A stretch of DNA of 64,000 bases from an uncultured Bacteroidales bacterium (GTDB lineage: Bacteria > Bacteroidota > Bacteroidia > Bacteroidales > UBA932), in the NCBI GenBank assembly GCA_946999645.1, contig CAMQDS010000008.1:34248-98247 (forward strand), given 5' to 3'. Below, piece after piece: positions 25,899 to 35,509 of the stretch. Below the pieces are notes generated by a model, which made no database searches, was not told the DNA's origin, and saw only the letters and a program-made list of their open reading frames with translations. The position numbers and the translations under genes were made by a program. The stretch's first letter is position 1, and each line of letters starts with the position of its first letter.

Positions 25899-25913
25899 AC
25901 ATTAAAAAACTAA

Positions 25914-25944
25914 AACCGGGGCAGCCTTATAAACTGTCCCGGTT
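25914..25944. terminator. bidirectional terminator between folE and htpG
   Basis: AACCGGGGCAG and CTGTCCCGGTT pair with one mismatch around a short loop. A-rich DNA lies to the left and TCTGTTTTGT to the right. Confidence 0.8.
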
Positions 25945-25965
25945 CTGTTTTGTATATTCAATAAC

Positions 25966-27966
25966 TTATTTCAAGAAAGCATCTCCGATAACCTTTTGGC
26001 TACGAGATATAAAGTCACTGAGAGCCTTACCTTTAAGCATACCGTTTCCGAGAAGTGCCAAGTCTACTACTTGTTTCAAAAGGTCATTGCCCTTAGCGAA
26101 AGTTTCAACTTCTTCTTTATGAGCATCAATAATTGCCTGACGTGCGTCATTAGCGGCTTTCTTTTCTTCTTCTGAAGCATCCTTTGCAGCCTCTGCAGGT
26201 AATTCAGACTGTGGCTTAACCGTAGCCTTTTCTTCTGCTACTATCTTAGAAATCAGAGGATTTTCCATATTGACTATAATATTATAACCCTTTGGCATTT
26301 CCCCATAGAAATTTAGACCACCGCCCAAAGCTGACATTTCCCTGTAACGACGCATAAACTCACTCTGTGTCACCAATATAGGCGCGCCTGTTTCTCCAAG
26401 ATTGTCGGCATTTACATAATAGTCATTTTCCGCAGGAAGAACTGCTTTGAACATATTAGACAAATCTTCTTTCTCATTTTCCTTGATTTCAAATTTAACC
26501 TTGTCATCCTTAGGAATAAGATTATCTACTGCGTCTGAATCTACCCTTGCAAAACGGGAATTTTCCAACTTTTGTTCGAGGAGATTAACAAAATGAGAAT
26601 CCAATTCACAATCCATTAAGAGGACATCATAGCCTTTATTTTTTGCGGCTTCTATATAGGCATACTGCTCTTCTGTATCAGTTGCATACAAATAAACCAC
26701 CTTTTTATCCTTATCAGTCTGCTCTTGTTCAATAGCCTTTCTATAGTCCTCATAACTAAAGAATTTACCATCAGTATTTTTAAACAGGGCAAATTTTAAT
26801 GCTCTCTCACAGAATTTTTCATCACTCAACATACCATACTCTATAAAGAGTTTAAGATTGTCCCACTTTTTTTCAAGATCAGTCCTTTCATTTTTAAAAA
26901 TATCTTCCAAACGATCTGCGACTTTCTTTGTTATGTATGTAGATATTTTCTTTACATTGGCATCACTTTGAAGATAACTTCTTGATACATTTAACGGAAT
27001 ATCAGGAGAATCAATTACACCGTGAAGTAAGGTAAGAAAGTCAGGAACAATATTATCCACATGATCTGTAACAAACATCCCGTTGCAATATAACTGAATC
27101 TTATTCTTTTCTATTGACATTCTGTCCTTAATCCGTGGAAAATAAAGTATACCAGTAAGATTGAACGGATAATCTACATTAAGATGAATATAGAACAGAG
27201 GTTCATCTTTCATAGGATATAAAGCCTTATAAAACTTAATATAATCCTCTTCTTTAAGTTCTGACGGAGCCTTTGTCCATATAGGTTCTATATTATTAAT
27301 CCGGAAATCTTTATTAGTATCAACATATTTCCCGTCCTGCCATTCTTGTTCTTTCCCGAAGTAGACAGGTACTGGCATAAACTTGCAATATTTTTCAAGA
27401 AGGGATTTTATTTTACCTTTTTCTCCGTATTCCTTGGAATCATCATCGAGATACAGGGTTACAATAGTACCCCTATCCGTTTTATCTGACTCTTCCATAT
27501 TATATTCAGGACTTCCATCACAAGTCCACCTTACAGCCTTTGCACCATCTTTCCAACTCAAAGTATCAATAACAACTTTCTTTGATACCATAAAGGCAGA
27601 ATAGAAGCCTAAACCGAAATGACCAATGATATTTCCTATCTTATCCTTATATTTTTCAAGAAATTCGCCGGCAGAAGAAAAAGCAATCTGATTGATATAT
27701 TTATCAACCTCTTCTTCTGTCATACCTATACCTCTATCTATAATTTTAATAGTTTGTTCTTTTTCATCCAATTCAATCTTTACATCAATATCACCAAGTT
27801 CACCCTTAAAATCTCCAGATGAGGCTAAAGCTTTCATTTTCTGCGAAGCATCAACAGCATTAGCGACAAGTTCTCTTAAAAAAATTTCGTGATCTGAATA
27901 AAGAAATTTTTTAATGACCGGAAATATATTTTCCGTGGTTACACCGATTTTACCATTTTGTACCAT
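25966..27966 (-). CDS. htpG: chaperone HtpG (Hsp90)
   Basis: 666 aa, a cytosolic ATP-dependent chaperone dimer. GHKL ATPase motifs in the N-terminus: LRELVANAVDASQK (about 31-44; Asn and Asp bind ATP and Mg), IKIIDRGIGMTEEEV (about 74-88) and GHFGLGFYSAFMV (about 115-127). The middle domain includes NLTGILYFP, SIEKNKIQLYCNGMFV and the catalytic-loop SRSYLQSD. The acidic/Ala-rich insert at 590-625 (EEKKAANDARQ) precedes the dimerisation helix bundle. A conserved inverted repeat lies upstream at 27,995-28,028. Confidence 0.96.
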   Translation of the reverse strand: MVQNGKIGVTTENIFPVIKKFLYSDHEIFLRELVANAVDASQKMKALASSGDFKGELGDIDVKIELDEKEQTIKIIDRGIGMTEEEVDKYINQIAFSSAGEFLEKYKDKIGNIIGHFGLGFYSAFMVSKKVVIDTLSWKDGAKAVRWTCDGSPEYNMEESDKTDRGTIVTLYLDDDSKEYGEKGKIKSLLEKYCKFMPVPVYFGKEQEWQDGKYVDTNKDFRINNIEPIWTKAPSELKEEDYIKFYKALYPMKDEPLFYIHLNVDYPFNLTGILYFPRIKDRMSIEKNKIQLYCNGMFVTDHVDNIVPDFLTLLHGVIDSPDIPLNVSRSYLQSDANVKKISTYITKKVADRLEDIFKNERTDLEKKWDNLKLFIEYGMLSDEKFCERALKFALFKNTDGKFFSYEDYRKAIEQEQTDKDKKVVYLYATDTEEQYAYIEAAKNKGYDVLLMDCELDSHFVNLLEQKLENSRFARVDSDAVDNLIPKDDKVKFEIKENEKEDLSNMFKAVLPAENDYYVNADNLGETGAPILVTQSEFMRRYREMSALGGGLNFYGEMPKGYNIIVNMENPLISKIVAEEKATVKPQSELPAEAAKDASEEEKKAANDARQAIIDAHKEEVETFAKGNDLLKQVVDLALLGNGMLKGKALSDFISRSQKVIGDAFLK

Positions 27967-27994
27967 ATATCGTATATCTTTTTATAATTCAACA

Positions 27995-28028
27995 AGTGCC
28001 GAATTAGACAATATTCCAATTCAGCACT
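27995..28028. terminator. inverted repeat upstream of htpG
   Basis: AGTGCCGAATT and AATTCAGCACT (one mismatch) are separated by 12 bp. It lies between the end of the 28-kb lipoprotein gene and the htpG start. It may terminate the lipoprotein transcript (minus strand continues TTGTTGAATTAT) or serve as an operator; it is not a canonical CIRCE element. Confidence 0.5.
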
Positions 28029-28089
28029 CTAATAAATCAAATAATGTTCCTACTTAGCATTTATGACATTTTGTCATAAAATATAAGAA

Positions 28090-28740
28090 CTAATATACTC
28101 TAATTATTTCATCTAAAATCTCAGTTCCTCTAAATGCAATTATTGTAGACTTTCCATGCAGTTGTTCATCGTAATTAACTAACATATCTTCAGTTTCATA
28201 CCGACTTCCCTCCCCGTCATTGCGTCCTATAGTATTTGCTTTAGATCTTACTATCCAATTATATTTTGCAGCAAATTTACCTGTAGCAGGTTTTATCTGT
28301 GTTTCAAACTGTAAAACATCATTGAAAGCATAACATTTATCCAGAGCTTTAACTATCCATTTTCCCCCATAATTTATCACTGCCACAGTATACCTATCAT
28401 ATTCATCAGTATACCACCACCCAACACCATCTTCCTTTATGCTTTTATCAAAAGTACGGAATTTACCTTTACCCTTCCAAATACACATATCATCCTCAAA
28501 AATTACATTTCTATGTATATTTCTATACTCTTTATTCTGTTTCTCTTTATCAGTGAGCAATATATATTCATCAAGTTTCAGACACAATTCCAACACACCA
28601 GTAGATTTCATTACACAAAAATTAGTAACATTATCCATATATTCGATTAGTTGCTCCTGAGGTGAATAAAAATCTTTAACACAAGATGAAAACATGGATG
28701 TGAATAAAACTACCAGTAAAAGTTTATGTATTTTTCTCAT
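28090..28740 (-). CDS. hypothetical lipoprotein
   Basis: 216 aa from the Met at 28,740. That start is chosen because GGAGGT precedes it at the ideal distance and the signal peptide (RKIHKLLLVVLFTSMFSSC, Cys about 20) then begins properly; the Met 15 bp earlier lacks this. The mature part has a helical N-terminus and a beta-rich body (KWIVKALDKCYAFNDVLQFETQIKP). No recognised domain. It follows the outer-membrane-type gene by 18 bp and probably shares its transcript. Confidence 0.6.
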   Translation of the reverse strand: MRKIHKLLLVVLFTSMFSSCVKDFYSPQEQLIEYMDNVTNFCVMKSTGVLELCLKLDEYILLTDKEKQNKEYRNIHRNVIFEDDMCIWKGKGKFRTFDKSIKEDGVGWWYTDEYDRYTVAVINYGGKWIVKALDKCYAFNDVLQFETQIKPATGKFAAKYNWIVRSKANTIGRNDGEGSRYETEDMLVNYDEQLHGKSTIIAFRGTEILDEIIRVY

Positions 28741-28758
28741 AAAAGATACCTCCATATT

Positions 28759-29370
28759 TTAAAACCTATACCCTATTCCTCCTCTAAATCCTATATATAA
28801 AGTTCCCAAACCATATTCGAAAAAGCAGAAAAGCCGTTTGCCTGATTTAATACCTAAGGGGGCAACTTGAAAAACAGGACCCACATCCTTACCATAGCTA
28901 CCTATACCCAAGCCCAAAGAAGAATATAGTACAACATAAGGAGTATTTATATAATTAAAAGTAGTCTGAAGATAGAGAGATAAATATGTAGATATGTCAT
29001 TACCAGCCCATACAAACTTGCGGACTTCAGGAACATACTTACTCATAGGTCTCGACGTCCTTGAATAGCCAATATTGGCAGACATTGTAAGCCAACTCTT
29101 CAATAAAACAGCAAATTCAGCTGTAATTAAAGGAGAAACTTTTACCTTTCCATATTTATTTTTATAAATATCACTTATAGACAAGATGGTATGACTATCG
29201 TAAAATCCGTCCCAGCTCAGAATGGCAGAGATTGGGACCAATCCAATACCTGTAGAACATTCATATTTAAACTGTTGCCCATTATCAAAAATATTATTTT
29301 CCGCCCACATTTTATTTGAAAGCAAAAATAGGCAACAGGTTAATAATGGTAAGTATACAATTTTTTTCAT
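28759..29370 (-). CDS. predicted outer-membrane protein, uncharacterised
   Basis: 203 aa with a signal peptide (MKKIVYLPLLTCCLFLLSNKMWA) and strand-like alternation through the mature region (STGIGLVPISAILSWDG, FEYGLGTLYIGFRGGIGYRF). It ends in Phe, as many outer-membrane barrels do. The start codon abuts the stop codon of the acyl-CoA ligase gene, so the two are translationally coupled or at least co-transcribed. The function is unknown. Confidence 0.6.
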   Translation of the reverse strand: MKKIVYLPLLTCCLFLLSNKMWAENNIFDNGQQFKYECSTGIGLVPISAILSWDGFYDSHTILSISDIYKNKYGKVKVSPLITAEFAVLLKSWLTMSANIGYSRTSRPMSKYVPEVRKFVWAGNDISTYLSLYLQTTFNYINTPYVVLYSSLGLGIGSYGKDVGPVFQVAPLGIKSGKRLFCFFEYGLGTLYIGFRGGIGYRF

Positions 29371-31023
29371 TTATTTATACATAAATCTTTTTATACTCAT
29401 TTTAGGCGTCTTTTCAAAAGGCTTATCCATTATTTCAACCTTTGAAATAAGACTGTAAGAAGGTAGCTTTTTATTTGCCCCAAGTTTTATATTCTCTGGA
29501 ATTTCAGATATAGCTTCTTTATCTAAAAGTGCATTAGCAATAGCCTGTTCATCAAGATAGACCAAGGCGACAAGTTTTCCTCCCCTATCGACAACTAATG
29601 ATTCCAACACATAATCTTGATTATTTACTACAGCTTCAATTTCTTCAGGATATATATTCTGTCCAGAAGGGCCAAGAATCATATTCTTAGAACGCCCCTT
29701 TATGAATATGTTACCCTCTGCATCTATTATTCCAAGATCTCCAGTCTTCAAGAATCCGTCCTCTGTAAAAGCATTAGCCGTCGCTTCTGGATTTTTGAAA
29801 TATCCAATTGTAATATTATCTCCTTTTGCCTGAATTTCACCTACAATATGTTGAGGATCTTCTGAATCAATACGAACCACAGCACAATCAACTGCCTTAC
29901 CGCAAGAACCAGCAACATATTTTTTATGATTTTCATAAGCCAGAAGAGGTGTAGCCTCCGTCATTCCATAACCTACGAGATATGGCAACTTTATCCTCTG
30001 AAACCACTTTTCTATTTCTGGATTAACAGCTGCTCCCCCCATAATGAATTCTTGTACATTTCCACCGAAAGCATTTTCCAATCCTTGCCTTATTTTCTTA
30101 AAAATCAACTGTTTAATCCCTGGTATTTTTACAGCAATTTTCATTATCGGCTTGTCAAGTACTGGTTTAATCTTTGCCTTGAAGATTTTTTCCATAACAA
30201 GAGGAACTGTAATAAGCAAGTATGGTTTAACTTCTGCAAAAGCCTTTAACAAAAGAGACGGTGTAGGTGTTTTACCAAGCCAATATATGGCAGTACCATT
30301 ACAAAGCGGATAGATAAACTCTATCACCAAACCATACATATGTGCCATAGGGAGCATTGATACCATTTTATATTTATCAGATGCAGGAACATGGCGTTGA
30401 CTAAAATCTACCGTTGCACTGAAATTTCTATATGTAAGCATTACGCCCTTAGGACTTCCTGTAGAACCTGAAGTATAGTTAATCGTACAAAGATTATCCA
30501 TATTATTTGTCGGGAACACAACATCGTCAGGACCGTAACCGTTAGGATATTTTTCATTAAACATCTCATCCATCTTTGAATAAGCCGCTGCAATCTTATC
30601 ATTTGCCGAATATAGCAGTTCTCCTGTCTCATCATCTATAACAATCTTAACAGTTGGCATCTTCTTAATATCCAATTTTTCCCACTTATCTGAGTTTGTA
30701 AAAAAGGCTACACTTTCCGAATGGTCTACAAGATAATTAACACTATCAGGTGTAAAGTCTGCAAGTATAGGCACTACAACAGCCTCATATGTATTTATTG
30801 CAAGATAAGTCATACCCCATCTTGCTCCATTCCTTGCACAAATAGCAATTTTTTCTCCCTTTTTAATTCCTATTTTATCAAATAATAAATGATATTTTTC
30901 AATAGAAATTGCCATTTGCCCGTAAGTAAAACTTTCTCCGTGAAATGTATTAAGAGCCGATTTATTCCAATACTTTTTTGTAGCATCCTGAAGTCTTGAT
31001 AAATAATGCGGATATTTTCTCAT
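29371..31023 (-). CDS. AMP-forming long-chain fatty acid-CoA ligase
   Basis: 550 aa, a member of the adenylate-forming ANL family that activates a carboxylic acid with ATP and then CoA. The P-loop motif is NYTSGSTGSPKGVML (about 181-195). Later motifs are VGYGMTEATPLLAYE (about 335-349), FLKTGDLGIIDAEGNIFIKGRSKNMI (about 424-449), and a C-terminal Lys in KTPKMSIKRF. The length and the YGMTEA motif suit a fatty-acyl ligase. The chain-length preference cannot be told. A TATTTTTG -7 box lies at 31,050-31,057 (minus strand). Confidence 0.88.
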   Translation of the reverse strand: MRKYPHYLSRLQDATKKYWNKSALNTFHGESFTYGQMAISIEKYHLLFDKIGIKKGEKIAICARNGARWGMTYLAINTYEAVVVPILADFTPDSVNYLVDHSESVAFFTNSDKWEKLDIKKMPTVKIVIDDETGELLYSANDKIAAAYSKMDEMFNEKYPNGYGPDDVVFPTNNMDNLCTINYTSGSTGSPKGVMLTYRNFSATVDFSQRHVPASDKYKMVSMLPMAHMYGLVIEFIYPLCNGTAIYWLGKTPTPSLLLKAFAEVKPYLLITVPLVMEKIFKAKIKPVLDKPIMKIAVKIPGIKQLIFKKIRQGLENAFGGNVQEFIMGGAAVNPEIEKWFQRIKLPYLVGYGMTEATPLLAYENHKKYVAGSCGKAVDCAVVRIDSEDPQHIVGEIQAKGDNITIGYFKNPEATANAFTEDGFLKTGDLGIIDAEGNIFIKGRSKNMILGPSGQNIYPEEIEAVVNNQDYVLESLVVDRGGKLVALVYLDEQAIANALLDKEAISEIPENIKLGANKKLPSYSLISKVEIMDKPFEKTPKMSIKRFMYK

Positions 31024-31145
31024 AATGTTGATATTTAATTACAATGATACAAAAATAATAAATTATAGTTATAAATAGATAGTGGCAATTTAATTTATAT
31101 TATATTTGCTTGTATGCTGCGTAACATTAAAATAAATAATGAGTT

Positions 31146-31988
31146 ATGAGAAAAAAACCTATAATTGCATTGATATATGATTTTGACGGAACCTTATCTC
31201 CTGGCAATATGCAGGAATTCGGTTTTATCCAAGCCATAGGTCTTAGTCCCAAAGAATTTTGGACTAAAAGTAATGAGCTCGCAAAAGGTCAGGATATAAG
31301 CGATATATTGGCATATATGAAATTGATGTATGACGAAGCCATAGCAAACGGCATAAAGTTGAAGCGTAATGAGTTCCGGCAATTCGGGCAAAATATACAG
31401 TTATATGAAGGAGTCAAAGAATGGTTCGGCTATGTAAATGACTATGGAGAAAGTAAAGGAGTGAAGATAGAACACTATATCAACTCTTCTGGCCTTAAAG
31501 AAATAATTGAAGGCTCTCCTATTGCCAAGTCTTTCAAACATATCTTTGCCTGCACCTATATGTATAATGATAAGGGCATAGCAGAATGGCCTGGAATTGC
31601 AGTGGATTATACAGCCAAAACTCAGTTTCTTTTCAAAATAAATAAAGGTATTACAAGCGCAAGAGACTCCAAACGGGTAAATGATAGTACTGCAGAGGAC
31701 AAGAAAAGAATTCCTTTCTCAAATATGATATACATCGGAGACGGAGATACTGATATACCATGTATGAAAATTGTAAATATGTTCGGAGGTAATTCTATTG
31801 CGGTATATGATCCAAGGAATATTGAAAAGAAGGCAGGAGCCGAAAAACTGCAACGACAAGGGAGGGTAAATTTTATAAGTCAGGCAAACTATACAAAGGA
31901 TGGAAGAATGCTAAAAATCGTATCAAGCATAATAGACAAGATTAAAGCAGAATACGACCTTAAAGAACTTTCAAAAAGAAAACGATAA
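31146..31988 (+). CDS. HAD-superfamily phosphatase (SerB-like)
   Basis: 280 aa cytosolic HAD hydrolase. Motif I is YDFDGTLSPGN (about 11-21), with the nucleophilic and acid/base Asp two apart. Motif II Ser lies in YINSSG, and motif IV is YIGDGDTDIPCM (about 197-208). The helical cap between motifs I and II places it in the C1/phosphoserine-phosphatase-like group, but substrate residues are not diagnostic. It has a TATATTTG -7 box at 31,101-31,108, diverging from the ligase gene. Confidence 0.85.
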   Translation: MRKKPIIALIYDFDGTLSPGNMQEFGFIQAIGLSPKEFWTKSNELAKGQDISDILAYMKLMYDEAIANGIKLKRNEFRQFGQNIQLYEGVKEWFGYVNDYGESKGVKIEHYINSSGLKEIIEGSPIAKSFKHIFACTYMYNDKGIAEWPGIAVDYTAKTQFLFKINKGITSARDSKRVNDSTAEDKKRIPFSNMIYIGDGDTDIPCMKIVNMFGGNSIAVYDPRNIEKKAGAEKLQRQGRVNFISQANYTKDGRMLKIVSSIIDKIKAEYDLKELSKRKR

Positions 31989-31993
31989 AAAAA

Positions 31994-32019
31994 CAGGCAG
32001 CCCCCCGATGGGCTGCCTG
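31994..32019. terminator. bidirectional terminator
   Basis: CAGGCAGCCC and GGGCTGCCTG form a perfect 10-bp stem with a six-base loop, with A7 before it. It is shared by the convergent HAD phosphatase and OmpA-like genes. Confidence 0.9.
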
Positions 32020-32042
32020 AATTATATACTGTATATCGATTA

Positions 32043-33206
32043 TTATTCGATAACTACTACACGGTTAAGTGCATTCTTTGCAAATCTCTGGTTTGTATCG
32101 CCTTCAGCCTTAACAGTAAGTCTGTTTTCAGCAACACCTTTCTTAACGATGTAGTTCTTAACGAAGTCTGCACGTTTTTGTGAAAGTTGCATGTTACGTT
32201 TTGCAGAACCAGTAGCCTTGTCAGCAGAACCTGTAACTGTGAAAGATTTCTCTGTCTTGCTTAATACGTTGTCAATGAAGAAGTCAAGGTGAGCAAGTTC
32301 ACGCTCTGAAAGCCTTGCTGAACCACAGTCAAAGTAAAGTGTTGCAGGAGATGCAACATTTCCTTCTGCACCAACATATACTGTATCAGGAGCCTGATTC
32401 TTAAGTGCTTCAATTTCAGCCTTAAGAGCAGCGTTTTCTTTCTCAAGTTCAGCTACTCTCTTCTTAAGAGCATTGTACTGATCTGTTGTGAAAGGTACAG
32501 GAACTACAACTGGCATAAGTGATGATACACGGTCGAAGTTGCTTCTGCCAAGATTGAAGATAAAGCCTGCTGTAGCAGTAGGAAGGAACGCATATTTAAA
32601 TTTCAATGCGTCGAAGAAAGATGCATTTCTTGCAACTGCGCAAGAAAGATCTATGAACAAATCAACATGTTTTCCAAGACGGAAATCATTTACGAAACCA
32701 AGACCTGAAGCAAATTCAAGATCCTGAGTCTTAGCAGGCTGATCGATAAGAACACCGAACTCTGCATAAGGGATAATATCCCAGAAACGTGTTTCCTTGT
32801 AACCGCTGATAGCATTGGAAATATTCCACATAACGTCAGCATGTACAAAGTGCTGATTCCATTTATTTCCACCTTTTGGTGCTGTAGGCAAAAGAGCCCT
32901 TACATCAAAAGAGTTCTGGAAACCCCTATAACCGATTCTTGCTCCAACTGAAGGAGTGAACCATTTTCCAACGAATCCTTCAGCAGCAATACCACCAGGA
33001 ATTGTAGGAAGAAGACCTTTGGTAGTGAATGTATTGATACCAGCACCAACACCGATGAACCAGTTGTCACGGCCACGGTTTGTAGCATAAGAACCTTTTA
33101 CTACCTTACCATTCTCATCGCGATTACCATTTTCTTGAGCATTCGCTGAGAAAGCAAAGAGACTTGCTATTGCAAGAGCTCCAAAAATTGTTTTTAATCC
33201 TTTCAT
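32043..33206 (-). CDS. OmpA-family porin (OprF-like)
   Basis: 387 aa major-type outer-membrane protein. Signal peptide (cleaved at FSANA-QE), N-terminal 8-strand barrel at about 45-230, and a short coiled coil at 245-275 (KRVAELEKENAALKAEIEAL). The C-terminal peptidoglycan-binding OmpA domain at about 285-387 has LYFDCGSARLSERELAHLD, VTGSADKATGSAKRNMQLSQKRADFV and NRVVVIE. It anchors the outer membrane to peptidoglycan. The promoter is one of the best in the window (33,265-33,297), consistent with high expression. Confidence 0.93.
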   Translation of the reverse strand: MKGLKTIFGALAIASLFAFSANAQENGNRDENGKVVKGSYATNRGRDNWFIGVGAGINTFTTKGLLPTIPGGIAAEGFVGKWFTPSVGARIGYRGFQNSFDVRALLPTAPKGGNKWNQHFVHADVMWNISNAISGYKETRFWDIIPYAEFGVLIDQPAKTQDLEFASGLGFVNDFRLGKHVDLFIDLSCAVARNASFFDALKFKYAFLPTATAGFIFNLGRSNFDRVSSLMPVVVPVPFTTDQYNALKKRVAELEKENAALKAEIEALKNQAPDTVYVGAEGNVASPATLYFDCGSARLSERELAHLDFFIDNVLSKTEKSFTVTGSADKATGSAKRNMQLSQKRADFVKNYIVKKGVAENRLTVKAEGDTNQRFAKNALNRVVVIE

Positions 33207-33264
33207 GTTTATAAAATAACTAATTAACCTATTTTTTCAAATAGTATACTGTACATACTTCTTG

Positions 33265-33297
33265 CAAAGGTAACAATTTTATTCTGAAATTACCAAA
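33265..33297 (-). promoter_or_regulatory. promoter of the ompA-like gene
   Basis: On the minus strand: TTTG, 21-bp spacer, then TACCTTTG, the full Bacteroidetes -33/-7 arrangement, about 58 bp before the start codon. Confidence 0.8.
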
Positions 33298-33364
33298 AGT
33301 CACCATTTTTTATAATTTCATAAAAGATTAAGGTATATTTGTATTAACGCAATATATATCATTT

Positions 33365-35506
33365 ATGAAATTTAAATTGCATTCTTCATATAAGCCGTCA
33401 GGAGACCAACCCTATGCTATAGAGGAACTTTATAAGTCCTTAAAAGCTGGAGTAGATGCTGTCACTCTGCTTGGTGTTACTGGTTCTGGCAAGACGTTTA
33501 CAATGGCAAATGTTATCCAAAAATTGCAACGCCCTGCATTGATATTAAGCCATAACAAGACTCTTGCTGCCCAACTTTATGGCGAATTTAAGGCATTTTT
33601 TCCTGAGAATGCAGTAGAGTATTTTGTTTCATATTATGATTATTATCAGCCTGAAGCATATCTTCCAGTAACAGATACATATATAGAAAAAGACCTGAGT
33701 ATCAATGAGCAGATTGATAAACTTAGACTTAGTGCGGCATCTGCCCTGATGTCAGGAAGGCAAGACGTGATAGTAGTTTCCAGTGTTTCTTGCCTCTATG
33801 GTATAGGTAATCCTCAAAACTTTCATTCTCAAACGATTACGGTAAGAAAAGGAGAAAACAGAAGTATGACAAAATTGTTGTACCACCTTGTTGATGCCCT
33901 ATATAGCAGAACAGAAACCGATTTCCGCAGAGGAACCTTTAGGGTTCGTGGAGATACAGTTGACGTATATTTAGGAGGAGGAGATGAAGCAGTACGAATT
34001 GAATTTTTCGGAGACGAAATAGACAGACTATCTTTAATTGAACCCTCAACTGGGGCTACAATCGAAGAGTTGAATGAAGTTCCCATCTACCCGGCAAATA
34101 ACTTTGTAACAACTAAAGAAAAGAGTATCAAGGCAGTAAGTCTTATCCAAGATGACCTAGTAAAACAAATTGAATATTTTGAAAAATCGGGAAAGCCTTT
34201 CGAAGCAAAAAGATTGAAGCAAAGAGTTGAATATGATCTTGAAATGATTAAGGAAATGGGATATTGTCCTGGAATTGAGAATTATTCAAGATATTTGGAT
34301 GGAAGAGAAGCTGGTCAAAGACCATTCTGCCTGTTGGACTATTTTCCAAAAGACTACGTGACTTTTATTGATGAAAGCCACGTTACAATTCCTCAAATAC
34401 GAGCGATGTACGGAGGCGACAACGCCCGTAAATCTACTCTGATAGAATATGGTTTCAGACTACCGGCAGCCGCAGACAACCGCCCTCTTAAATTTGAAGA
34501 ATTTGAAGAACTTAGCGGGCAAACAGTATATGTAAGTGCAACACCGGCAGAATATGAGTTAGAAAGGACAGAGGGGCTTATTGTAGAACAAGTTGTAAGA
34601 CCCACAGGGCTTTTAGATCCGCCTATTGAAGTGCGACCAACTAAACATCAGGTAGATGATTTACTTGAAGAAATACATAAAAGAGAAGCAGTTGATGAAA
34701 GAGTACTTATAACAACACTTACTAAAAGGATGGCAGAAGAATTGGATAATTATTTGGAAAGAATGGGCGTAAGGTGTCGATATATACACTCTGATATAGA
34801 TACTGCAGAAAGAGTAGAAATAATAGACGACTTCAAAAACGGACTCTTCGATGTACTTATAGGAGTAAACCTGCTAAGGGAGGGACTTGACATTCCTATG
34901 GTATCGTTAGTTGCTATTTTGGATGCCGACAAGGAAGGTTTCCTTCGTTCTACGAGAGCATTAACACAAACGGCAGGAAGGGCAGCAAGAAATGTCAACG
35001 GACTTGTGATAATGTATGCTGATAATATAACTAAATCTATGCAGGAAACTATATATGAGACAGATAGAAGACGTGCAAAACAAATGGAATACAATAAACT
35101 GCACAATATTACGCCTAAGCAGATAACCACTCATCGCAATGTGCTTATCACAGAGTTGGGCAAAGACAACGGAAAAGTCAGTGCTGCAAACTCTTATGAT
35201 AATCCTGTCTATATTCCTAATCCTTCAGATTTAGGAAAAGGAAAAATCACTGTCGGCTTTGGGCATGATTATAGAAGGGATACAAATTCGGCATATGCAG
35301 ACGGCTATATAAGTGCCGACCTCGCAGCAGTACTTCAAGATCCTGTAATCAGATCCATGTCGAGAGAACAGGTCGAAAAGAGTATGGCAGAATCTAAGCG
35401 AAAAATGCAAAAGGCTGCTGCTGATCTGGATTTTACAGCCGCTGCTCGTTACAGAGATGAGATGTGGGCATTACAGGAATATCTGAAAGTTTGGAAAGAC
35501 AAATAG
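33365..35506 (+). CDS. uvrB: UvrABC system protein B
   Basis: 713 aa, the damage-verifying helicase of nucleotide excision repair, working with UvrA and UvrC. Walker A is GVTGSGKT (about 37-44). The beta-hairpin contains YYDYYQPEAYLP. Helicase motifs include FIDESHVTIPQ, YVSATPAEYE, TTLTKRMAEEL, GVNLLREGLDIPMVSLV and TQTAGRAARN. A C-terminal UVR helix pair (about 670-710) is the UvrC contact. It is somewhat longer than the usual 660-680 residues. A TATATTTG box at 33,334-33,341 suits its promoter. The next gene starts 3 bp after its stop. Confidence 0.97.
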   Translation: MKFKLHSSYKPSGDQPYAIEELYKSLKAGVDAVTLLGVTGSGKTFTMANVIQKLQRPALILSHNKTLAAQLYGEFKAFFPENAVEYFVSYYDYYQPEAYLPVTDTYIEKDLSINEQIDKLRLSAASALMSGRQDVIVVSSVSCLYGIGNPQNFHSQTITVRKGENRSMTKLLYHLVDALYSRTETDFRRGTFRVRGDTVDVYLGGGDEAVRIEFFGDEIDRLSLIEPSTGATIEELNEVPIYPANNFVTTKEKSIKAVSLIQDDLVKQIEYFEKSGKPFEAKRLKQRVEYDLEMIKEMGYCPGIENYSRYLDGREAGQRPFCLLDYFPKDYVTFIDESHVTIPQIRAMYGGDNARKSTLIEYGFRLPAAADNRPLKFEEFEELSGQTVYVSATPAEYELERTEGLIVEQVVRPTGLLDPPIEVRPTKHQVDDLLEEIHKREAVDERVLITTLTKRMAEELDNYLERMGVRCRYIHSDIDTAERVEIIDDFKNGLFDVLIGVNLLREGLDIPMVSLVAILDADKEGFLRSTRALTQTAGRAARNVNGLVIMYADNITKSMQETIYETDRRRAKQMEYNKLHNITPKQITTHRNVLITELGKDNGKVSAANSYDNPVYIPNPSDLGKGKITVGFGHDYRRDTNSAYADGYISADLAAVLQDPVIRSMSREQVEKSMAESKRKMQKAAADLDFTAAARYRDEMWALQEYLKVWKDK

Positions 35507-35509
35507 TTT

